Below, piece by piece: positions 49,101 through 61,100 of a DNA stretch of 64,000 nt (position 1 is the stretch's first letter; each line of letters begins with the position of its first letter). Source of the DNA: Albula goreensis (lineage: Eukaryota; Chordata; Actinopteri; Albuliformes; Albulidae); the NCBI GenBank assembly GCA_022829145.1, contig CM040747.1, positions 37,402,052 to 37,466,051 on the forward strand, given 5' to 3'. The position numbers were made by a program, and so were the translations under genes. The notes beneath the pieces are model-generated. The model made no database searches and was not told the DNA's origin. It saw only the letters and a program-made list of their open reading frames with translations.

Positions 49101-52100
49101 GAAGTTATTTTGTAGCATCCTTAATTCAAGAATTATAAACTTCCTTACCGAGCACAGTGTCTTGAGTAAGAGTCAAATTGGATTCCTCTCAAAACATCAC
49201 ACAACAGATCATATTTACACCCTATACACCCTCATAGTTAAACATGTTCACCAAATTCACAAAGGAAACATCTTTGCATGCTTTATTGACTTTGAAACAG
49301 CATTTGATTCTATTTGGCCCCAGGGATTAAATTATAGAATACTTCAAAGTGGTACTGGGGGTAAAGTATATGACAGCATGAAATCAATGTATTTAGAAAG
49401 CAAATCTGCAGTGAAAATTGACAATAAAAGATCAGAATTCTTCACTCAGGGTTGTGGGGTGAGTCAGGGTTGCAGCTTCAGTCCAACGTTATTTAACATT
49501 TACATTCATGAATTGGCCACAATGTTGGAACATTCTGCAGCTCCTGGACAGAAATTATATTTTTATTATATGCAGATGACCTGGTTCTGCTGTCACCCAC
49601 AGAACAAGGGCTACAGCAGAACCTGGCCACCTTAGAAAAAGTCTGCCAGTCCTGGGCCATGGCAGTAAACACATATTACACATACCTTGGTCTGAAAATC
49701 AATGCATCTGGGAGCTTTAGCTTAGCAGTGAATGCACTAAAAGACAAAGCCAAAAGAGCATTCCATGCCATAAAAAAACATTTTACAATATTAAATTACC
49801 CATAAATTACCCATAGTTAAAAATAACTGACAGCATCTTACAGCCAATTGTGCTGTATATTTTGCTGTGAGGTATGGGGTCCACTTAGCCATCCAGACTA
49901 CTCACAATGGGACAAAAACCCAGTGGAAATCCTGCATGCTGAATTTTACAAAAATATACTCCAGATCCACAGAAACACACCAAACAATGCATGCAGGGCA
50001 AAATTAAGCCGTTACCCTTGATTATGAATATTCAGAAAAGAGAACTAAAATTCTGGATTCATCTGAAAACAAGCGAACCAAATTCCCTCCAATATAAGGC
50101 CTTCCTATCCCAAGAGCTAAGCCCCAATAGAAGTCCTCTCAGTCAGCTGGCCATGAAACTAACAAACCAAATAACAATGAACAATACTAACTATGACATG
50201 TTTCAGACCAGCACTGCTTCAATTACAATAGGCCAATTAATAAATCAAATAAAAGATTCTTATTTGGAACATTGGAAGAAAATGACAAAACCAAAAAAAT
50301 GAAATAGCTTCACTATGTTAAGCAGAAATTACAAACTGGAAAAATATCTCTCCACTGTCAGAGATATGAAGCAGAGACAGATCCTAACCAAATACAGACT
50401 AAGTGATCACAGCCTGGCCATTGAAACAGGCAGACACAAGCAAACCTGGTGCCCCAAAGAAGAGAGGATATGTGATCACTGTGAGACAGGTGAGGCTGAG
50501 ACAGAGCTACACTTCCTCCTAAACTGCACAAATTACACAAAAATTCACAAAGAATTTGTTGATCAAATTAATTACGGATTGCTAAGAAAATGGGAAAATT
50601 CACAAAGATACTCATCAGGGAATGATAGAATAGCTATCTAATCAGGGTCTAATCTCCCTCTCCCCATGTAAAGCTCTGCAGATTATTAGAGCTTCAGTGC
50701 TGATGCGATCACCAAGAAAAGGGCACGCCACGTCCGACAAACTATCTCCTACCTACATGCTGCAGGCTCTGCAGGTGTTCTAACAAGTAACTCCAGGATA
50801 GTTTAAGTAAATCTGTTCACTCACTGTCACGCACGCATGCACAGACAGACAGACAGGGGAAGGAGCCAGAGGGAGAGAGACAGGTGATAGCACCCTGTGG
50901 TTGGGCATGTTTACCAAATGTACATCCATTTTGGCTGTCATAAGTGTTTCGTTTTAGTTTCTGAGTAAAGCTCTGCTCCTTGCCATGCTTGAAAAGCCTG
51001 TTGCCTCTTTGGTCACTGATTCAGGGGTATTTACAAGGGGGTGGAGTCCATTTGTCCCTCTCAGGCCGTGTCTGGGTGTATGGCAAGGGACCATAAAAGA
51101 AGGAGCAGGGTAAATAACCATAAAATGCATGTTGCTGTCTCGACACTAGTCTATGGATAGAACACACACATAATCCCACTTTCACACTGAACTTCAACAC
51201 AAGATAATTCTGGTCAGGAACCACAGAGCCGACTCATGGGGTTTTATCCTGCTTTACTTTGCTGTGATAGAGGAGTAAGAAGAGAGGGATGGGACCAATG
51301 TGGACAAAGGAAGGAAGGCTGGAGAGAGAAGAATTTTGATTGAGAAAAGGAGCTGTTTAACGTTTCTCTGTATGGAGCCATAATCACTAACTATTTACTA
51401 AAAGTCACAAAGTACACAGCACTACTCACCCCAGTGTCTGTAGTTTACAGTTTGGACTCTTCAGTCCAGCACAGAGCAGCTTCACTCCTGAATCTCCCAG
51501 GTTATTGTAGCTGAAGTCCAGCTCTCTCAAGGGTGAGTTTGATGACTGGAGAGCTGAGGCCACAATGTCACAGGACTCCTTTGTAAGACCACAGCTGCTG
51601 AGTCTGAAAGAAAGAGGTGATGTGTTAATATTTAACACTTAATCTTTTAAATGTAGTATTGATTGTGCTCACTGATAAAGAGTGATAATGAGAATTGCAA
51701 GATCTTCAATGCTCTGAGGAAGATGTCTGTGCTACACTCTCCAACTGCAGCACTGCAACACCTGAGAATAAGATGTCCTGCTCAAGTCTGACAGTTCTAC
51801 AGCTGTGCTTCTAACCCAAATAGCCCCTTTTCCTCTATTCAGTTCTGTCAGAATTTGGGGCTAATGGCCCAGCTACCTTTTCCACAGTCTTTTTCAGACT
51901 AACTCTGGGCTTTAAGCCTCACTCTTGGCCCTACTCATGCCCCTGAGCCAAGTGTGGACAGCAGGACTAAGGATGGAGTTATCAGATCCTTTTATACTGT
52001 ATTTCATTATTAAAGCAAATTCCAGCCTTTAGAGTGAATAGTGAGTTAGACTGACAAGTTGTGAGAAGTTTGTATTTCCTTCCAATGAGAGTAAAAAAGC

Positions 52101-55100
52101 AGAAATTATCACACAGCTAAAGGTTCACAGGAGTAGTCAGAGGAAGGCAAGGGGGTTTTTAGTTCACATCTGATCAGCAGTGCAGCGTTTCTGTTCTGAT
52201 GGTGATCATTTCTCAATGACCTGTGACCAAACTTTTTGATAGTTATTGGTTTTTCGAATTTTACCAAAAAACCCCAACATAGGAACACCAGTGTCAAAGA
52301 GTGCACATCACTGAGCCATCAGCAGGAAACTAATATCATTTTTTGATGTTTAACAAAAATAAAAATTAAAGACAAAATAAAAAAGCAATCCATATTCTGG
52401 GCTAATACAGTCTGCTTTCCCTGTTTTCAGGTATCAGTCAGTTTCAGAGCTTGTTTATAATCAGGTCTGCATTTCAGAACATTCACAGTTGCTTCTGTTC
52501 AACTTCCTGGCCTGAAATTCTGAACTGAATGATTGTGGTTAAAATTATAACCTCAATTATTTTGCCAAGTATTGTGTGTCCAATTTTTAATCACAATTAT
52601 CAGTCTGATTCAGGAAACAAAATATTTTATTGCACTTTATGCATCTTAAAACATGCTCATATTTTTTCTTTGGTTCTTGTAAATCAGTGCATTATTCATT
52701 TTTCAAAGTTGCAACAGCTAGAAAAGCTCATTTTCAATTTTATTGTGGTCCTTGTTTTTGTATTTAGTTGTGTTGTATGTACTTGTTGTATGAATGATAA
52801 TGATAAACTGGTGTGAAACTTAAGTATTTCCAAATTCTGTGTTCACTTTGCCACTTTCATCTGGCCCTGACGTCTCCTGCTCCTGTACTGGCATCACAGT
52901 CCAGCATTTACCAGGTTCTGGGTCAATGTGCTCAGCATCCAAAGGTATCACAGTCTCCTTATCCTCAAACTCTCATAATATGCTGGATGGAAAGTGCTCA
53001 GTAATTCTTTGGAATTGAGTGATTTTTCCCAGTACCTGGAAAGCCTTTGATACTTCAGTATAGTCTGTATAAATACCCACATTTTGAAGTATGATTAAAC
53101 TCTCACTGTCAATGTCATATATCTGGCATAAATTCATTCTGTGGCACTGTACCACTGAATTACCCGATCAGCAGTGCAGCGTGTCTGTTCTGATGGTGAT
53201 CATTTCTCAATGACCTGTGACCAAACTTAGTCATTGGTTTTATGAATTTTACCAAAAATCCAAAACGTAGGAACACCAGTGTCAAAACAGTGCACATCAC
53301 TGAGCCATTATCAGGAAAGTAAAATCATTTTTTGATGTGAAACACAATGAAAGTCCTCAGATAAGAAACAAAAATATTTACTTTCTGATTCACAAAGATA
53401 CAACCCTATGCTGTGTGCCAGAAAATTCTGTGTAACCCTATATGATTTGAAATACAATTTTACACAAGATCTGAATCATCAAACTTTTGTGATTAGGGTT
53501 ACAAGCAAGTAAATACTTTGGCTGTGCATCATTTTCCCATCTTTTGTTGTGTTTACTCATCTTTCATGTAACTGAAAATAATGAACCTCTACAACAATAA
53601 TACTCAGTTTTACAAGAAAATCAACACAGTTGTAGCATTAACCGATTGCATAAAACCAGAAATGAAATAACAAACAAAGCTGGATCCATCGGGGCCCTTA
53701 TTCAGAACAGTTTTGCTGTATCTAAATGCTTTGGCTCCTCTCTAAGCTCTGCTGCAGTTACTAAATGAGTCCACTAGAGAGCGCTGTCATCCCTCCACAG
53801 AGAACAGGCTGCGACACATTCACGCAAAAACTATTGTGAGGATATAATAATGAAGCGCTGCGTTGCAGAGGTACCGCTAGCTCATGGCTGTGCGCGGTTT
53901 ATGTCGCTCAGCTTCACAAGCCACTGATGGCATCCAAATTAAAGTTTCATCTGTCAAATGTAAAACAGACCAGAAGACTCAACATATACATTGTGGGTAA
54001 ACAAGCTAGTACCTCGCCAATAGAATAAGTTTGCTTGGTAGCTGGTACACAGCCTCCCCCCCTCAATCTCTGGCAGAAAAGCTTCTCTGTTGAGTCTCTT
54101 GTTGTGGCAGGAGAAGCAAGCTCCACTGCTTCTTTGAGCCTTATTGCCAATCAACTTGGCTGTTGGCGATGTCAGGTCTTCGTAAAAACCTTGCTGTGAG
54201 TTCTCATAGTTTTTGTACAGGTCTCGCTGTATAATCTTGTAGTCGCTATAATTTAGCCTTCTGACACATATCCTCCATTGACTTCAGTTGTGACTTGATT
54301 GTCATTTCCCTAGTTGTGTCAAGTTCCATTACATGAATTTATGTAACCATGATAAATGTAACTGTGAGTAAAATATTTTGCTGTGTCACACATGGAGTGA
54401 TGAGGGGTTACCACAGAGCTAGAATTGTGAATCTATAGGGACTCAAAATGGCGCCGTCATGTCTGACTCTGGTATCTTTACAAAGTAAACTCAATCATAG
54501 ACGGTCATATGAGACAGCAGTAAAGTAGGTTTGATAATCATATTTAAATTCGGCATGCAATCAATGTTTCATACTGTAGCCAAGTCTTTAGCTTACCAGT
54601 TGTGTTCTAATACATCCATTTGACGAGAGACTTCCACCAAGTAGTCAAGTTCGCGCACTCCACTATTACTGGAGCGATCGCCCACAATGTCCGAGTGGAG
54701 CCTGCTGGACTGAGAGCTCCAACAAACTTTTCCTCGCCAAAAGAAAGAAGCCTAGCATTCCAATCAGAAATGATGATGAAAAAATAGCTTACAGTTGACG
54801 TGGATTCCAAAATATTTGTGGTAAAACAGGATACATATTCCTAGCTTGATAGTGTCATGGCCTCCTTGGGCAGATACTGCATGCCTGACTTTACTCTGGT
54901 TGTCTTTAAATTCGTCAATGCTAGCTATAAGGTTGCTGAGTTTAGTGTTGTGCAGCTGATACACTCCGCTTGTTTAAATACAATAAGAAAGAAAAGAGGA
55001 CTGGCGTTGCCTCCGCCGCTTGTACCCAACGCCGGAGCTTCTCATTCCGCGGTCAGCTCGCTCTTGTCGCCGGGGACGGACAGCCCGGTCTTGGAATTGC

Positions 55101-58100
55101 GAAGGCAACAGTTCGCTGCCCCCAGAAATCGGTTTGTTCAGCGTTTTCTAAAAGATCCCGACAGCTGAGCGTTACGTTGTCGCACAATTTAGTTGGTTAA
55201 GGATGAACAAGGAAAAGAAAACCGTGGGGAAAAAACAATATTCGGGTGGAGTGGACGAGTTTTGGGAGATCCGCTTCCAGGATTTACCAGACGCCGCCGA
55301 ACTGCGCGCACAAACCTCACTGGAAATAGCGTCGATCCAACTCACTCACTTATCACTCTCCGGGTCACAGAGTCAAACCACTCTATCGTTAATTAAACAA
55401 TGTCAACCCTCGTCAAACATTGTATCCAAACAAGCCGAAGTGGTTTAAAGGGACTCGATAAATCTAACGTTATAAAATATTATTATCTAAAATTTATTAT
55501 TTTAACAAAAAAAAAAAAAAAAAAAAATACCATCGTAACAGGCTCCTTTGGGACGAATAAGATCTCCTGGCATTCTTAAAGGGACAACATTAGATCTCAG
55601 TAAGAAATGGCCTGTCTGTAACTAATTCCAACTGTAATTCAATACTCAGATGGGCTTCTTTGTAAAAACATAAATGTAGTTATTTTATCTCATCTCAACC
55701 ATGCGGGTCATTATGACTTAGCAGTTATTACAGATGGGCAGTTTTGGAATTATTATTTATTTATATATCTGGGAATATTTATTGTTAACAGCCAAAAACA
55801 GATAAATAATTTTTTCTAGATGCTATTCAAAATGAATTTTGAGAAATCAATCCTAATCTGAACATTTAATTAGGTGAGGATTTTAAACCAGCCCTAAATT
55901 ACATTGATTTATGACCTTACAGGCCCCAACAAAACTGTAATCACACCTCCTTAACCAATATGATGTCTATGTTTGACCCAACCAGCATTTTAAGAGTCAG
56001 GAACCCTGATCAAATGGTTACTTGGAGTAATAAAACTGGCCCATCTAAATCTAGGATCAACCGATGGTTTATAGCACATTCATTATGCCCTAACATTGTA
56101 AAAGTAGAGGTTGTTCCAACACCACTGTTGGACCAGAACACAATTGTAATAGCTTTTAGTACTTATGATGTTCATCCAAAAAGAAGACGCTCTTACTGGA
56201 AACATAATACCTCTTTGTTTGGACTTGAGCCGAGTAGATATCAAATTATAGCATGTATTAATTCTGTCTGGAGAAAGCAAAGCAAGAAACATTATATGAT
56301 TTTAACAGGGACCTTCTAAAATTTTAGATACAAAACCCGAGTAATGAAGCCAGGTTCTTAAAAAAGGGAGGAAAATGAATTGATAATAAATATTATTGCA
56401 TTTTGAAGTACATACAATGGGCCTCATTTATCAAACGTGAGCCGAACGAATTTGATCGTAAATCGTTCGTAAATGCATTTACGCAAAAAGTGTGAGATTT
56501 ATCAAAGTTTTCGTACATCAGTTTATTCGTAGGATCGGAATAAATTTCACGAGTGCTCTAAAATGTTCGTATTGCGTGCGTAAATGGAAAAGCACGGCTG
56601 TAAAGCTTGTTTTTCGTGTGGTTGCTTTTATTTTTCCATTCACTCATGTTTTATTTGACTAAAAATGAGTAGCAAATTATTTGGCAGTAATATCTTAACA
56701 TTTTAACGGTTAAAAGTGTTATATAAAATCACTATTGGATTCAACATTAAAACAGGTCATTCGGCTTCATTTGTGTTTATTAATAAAATGAATTAGTTTG
56801 CTTGCCGAAGGCGCAAACTACTGTTATTCTATAGAATCTTTACTTCTTCTCCTTAATATTATTATTCCTGGTTCTTCCGGACGTATCTCCCCAACACTTT
56901 TTAAGGTAGACATACCGAACTTGGCATGAATATCCTGGTCAGGTTGCTTGTATTTTTCTGAGCTATTGATTCATACTTTTTAAACTACAAATCTTAAAAA
57001 AACGCCTCCTTCACATTGGTGGAATGTTGAGCGTGTTAATGTGGCTAACGTTACTAAGCAACAATTATAACTGCAGCTGCAATTTTAAGGTAGTTGAAAA
57101 AATTATCCAAAGAATACAGCATGCTTGCCAGTTAGCTACCTTACCGGACTTGACATTTTGAAATAACTTTCTGGATATAATGACACTGCAATGCTGGTCA
57201 GGTATAACGATCTTAAATGTCAATTTCAGGTTTTGAACAGAAAGTTCTGCTGTTCTTTGACTGCTTCTAGTACTCTTGTTGCTACTATGTCAGTTCTTAG
57301 TATACCTACTAAATGTTTTAATGTACTAATAATAAGTATATTAGTATATTAAAACGTCTAGTAGGTAGCCTAAATACTCTTCAAGCCCTCGGCAAGCAAA
57401 CAGAGTTTCTTCTGGAACTGTATATCTAGTTATTGTTTGGAATTTTACATGAACTGTTATTTTGCATAACACGCTAACGACTTTTACTGTAAATAAGGAG
57501 CAGAAACCATTGCTAAGGTCTTCATTACTATGGCTGACCTCGCTCTATTAGTTTTAAGAAAATTTTAAGCAGTCAAGACCTTTCCGAAACAGCGCAAAAA
57601 TAGGACTATCATAATACATTTACGTTCTTATTTAATAAACATAGGTTCTTATGCGATTTGACTAATATAGCCAGCTGATTGGGCCATTTAGCTACTGTAT
57701 AATTTACGATCTAATTTTCTCCTGTGTTTGTTTAAAAAATAAATGTAAATATTACAATTGTTGTCGTTATTTTTATACAAGGTAAAATGACGTTAGAGAG
57801 GGACTACAGAGTGGAGGGACAGGCAAGGGAGGGCACACGATTATGGAGGATCCTAATTACCTAGTAGTTCTAATTTAGGAGGATCCTAATTACCTACTAG
57901 TTCTAATTTGAACAAATTCTTTAACTAGGGATTCGTTCCAAGTTGATTTAGGGAAAACATGACGGTCCCAACGATGTATTGCATGTGCCATTGCCACTTT
58001 GGCCAACCATGCCCCCTCGCTGGCCCAGGTGCAGCTGCCCCCCCAGGATTTATGGCAACGATAAGGCTGGTATACAAAAATTATCTTCAGAATTGGAGCG

Positions 58101-61100
58101 TGATTGATCCAAGACCAGGGAAAATCAGATCCCGGTCACCCTCCACGGTAATTCCAGCTAACGATGTCTCTCCAATAATTCACCTCCAGTTTCATGTCGA
58201 ACCATTTTCCTTTAACCTGTTGCATCTTACGGCGGAACTTTTGACACCGAATTTACTGCAACAGTTATTTCTTGCCAGGCTTTGGTCTTCCCCGGCCCCG
58301 ACACTAAACTACTTACACTTCTGAACAAAGTATTTTTTATTCTGTTTCCATTAACAAAACTTCATTCGCCGCTTCAGAACAGTTTTTTTTTCTTCTGCCT
58401 TTTCTCTGCCATCTCTTTACATTGCCAGCAAAGGGATTTCAAGCTCCTTATATGGTATTTCAGGGGCGTGGATTTATGCTAATCGAAAATTTTGTGAACG
58501 CGCTTGTCATTTACGATTGATTGGTATTTATCAACATAAGCACGAAATACGAACAAATGCTGTGTTTACGCATGTTTGATAAATCCGGCGGAATTTGTTA
58601 GTTCGTAGCCATTGACACATAAATTTACACATGGTTTTACGAAAATATTGATGAATGAGGCCCAAGGTAGGTAAACCAGAAGAAAACTTAACTAAATTAG
58701 GTCATTCAAAAGGCAAGGTGAGTCAACAGTACATCTATAAAGCCAAAGGACTTTCATCAGGTCAAGCTATAAATGGCTGGAAGAAGGTGAAAATATTGTA
58801 ATTACTTTTTAAAATTGGAACAACAACAACATAATATCTGAATTAAATTTAAATGGTATCTTGATTTAAAAAAAAATGGACATGTCAGACCTTGGCAACT
58901 AATTTTACTAAACAGTATCTGGTCATTCACGCAGGGTGCAAACTACAGGGGAGCCATACCAAGACCATATCTGAGAGGGATTTATGCTACCTCATGAAGA
59001 GAGTGGAGTTAAATAATTTTTGTGTAGTTTTGAGATTTTTACTATTAATGAGGATTTATTGAAGATGATGGTAACTACACTGAAGCTGACATCTAATACG
59101 ACTGTGTGACAAGAAGTACCTGACAGCGTTGCCTGGCCAGCATTATCACTCGCTTTCATTTTTCAAAGATCAAACCTACAGCACATGCAGATACCTTACA
59201 TACACATGTGAAGATAACCAGTAGCTGATAATGATGGGAAACGGTATCCCTCTTTCAATGTCAAGACAAAAAACGTTAAAAAGCCCATTGGAAAGGCAGA
59301 CGGAAATAATGTTTGTTTCAGACAAATGTAAAGCTATTAAAAATGCTTACTAGCAAACACCACTGCATCATGATATATTTTCAATGGATAGTGTAGGGAT
59401 TATTTAAGGTCAAACCCCAGCCCTCTGCAGTAGGCAGAGTGAGCCACATCCCCAGCACCAGCACACTGGGGAACAACAGGGATGGGGTGTGCTATCACAG
59501 CATGCCCAAGCTGTGCAGGAAATGCAGTGAGCTCGCAACCCCCTGTCACCCCCCAACCCCTACCTCTATACCTAGAGCACAAACTCCAAATTCAGAGAGG
59601 ATGCTGTGGAGATGAGGAGGACCTAAATTGCAATAAAATTTGGCACTTAAGTTGGAAGAATAAAAATGCTTTAACTATTGAACATAATTTCAATTTGTAG
59701 ATTCATTTTCTGCATACCACTAGGCCACTTGTTAAAAACATCACATTCAGATTAATGTATTTTACCATGGATTTTCCTTCATACATACACACCCAGTGGT
59801 ATAGTAGTGTGCAGAAAAATGGTTTCTGTCCCTTTAGAACAGATAATATTAAGTTTTTAAAATTGTGTGTATGATATCATATTCTGAGGGAAGATAGAGG
59901 CTTCTGTTCGTAATACAGTTACATTCAAAATACAACTGAGTTATGTTACATTATTCTCACACAATTATAAACTGTTTATGCAAACATCAGTGTCAATCAT
60001 CTGCATTGTGAATGATGTAACAGTACTCACTTGGCCTTCCTGCAGTTCCTCACTACTGGTACCAGTCTCTGATGACCTGCTGCTGATGTGTTGTACGTCT
60101 TCAAGTCAAACTCATCCAGGACCTCCTCTGACATCAGTAACACAAAGGCCAGAGCTGAGCATTGGTGTGGTTCCAGCTTTTCATCAGAAAGTCTTCCTGA
60201 TCTCAGGGAAGTCTGGATTTCCTCCACGAGAGAGTTGTCATTCAGTTCATTCAGACAGTGGAACAGATTGATGGTCCTCTCTGCTGAAGACTCTTCTCTG
60301 ATCTTCTGCTTAATGTACTGGACTGTTCCTTCAATGCTCTCTGATCTGCTTCCTCTCTGCTTCAGTACGTCTCCTAAGAGAGTCTGAGTGGAGTCCAGTG
60401 AGAGGCCCAGAAGGAATCGGAGGAAAAGGTCCAGGTGTCCATTCATACTCTGTAAGGCCTGATCCACTGCACTCCTGTGTACCTCAGACAGCTGCATTCT
60501 GTCACCTTCAGGTTTTAACTTTTCTGGTCTGAGTGCATTTCTGTTCTCTTTTACACATGAATGAAACACAAACAAGGCAGCCAGAAACTCCTGAATGCTC
60601 AGATGCACAAAACAGTAAACTTTCTCCTGATGCAACCCAGACTCCTCTTTAAAGATTTCTGTGCACACCCCAGAGTACACTGAAGCTTCACTGACATCAA
60701 TGCCACTCTCTCTCAGGTCCTCTTCATAGAATATCAGATTGCCCTTTTGCAGCTGTAGAAAAGCCAGCTTCCCCAGTTTCAGGATCATTTCTGCATCTGA
60801 TGCTGAGATCTTCTTTGGGTTTGTCTCATTGGTGCCATGATACTTCTGATTCTTCACATTGGTCTGAATGAGCAGGAAGTGTGTGTACATTTCAGTCAGA
60901 GTTCTGGGCAGTTCTCCACTGTCTGCTTTACCCAACAATGTCTCCAGAACTGTAGCAGAAATCCAGCAGAAGACTGGAATGTGACACATGATGTAGAGAC
61001 TCCTGGATGACTTTATGTGTGAGATAATTCTGCTGGCCAGGTTCTGATCTCTGATTCTTTTCCTGAAGTACTCCTCCTTCTGTGGGTCATTGAACCCTCG

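Noticed and set aside
54440..54470. YY1-like aaaatggcgcc as a promoter
   Set aside because: A single short motif inside an intron, with no transcript start evidence.
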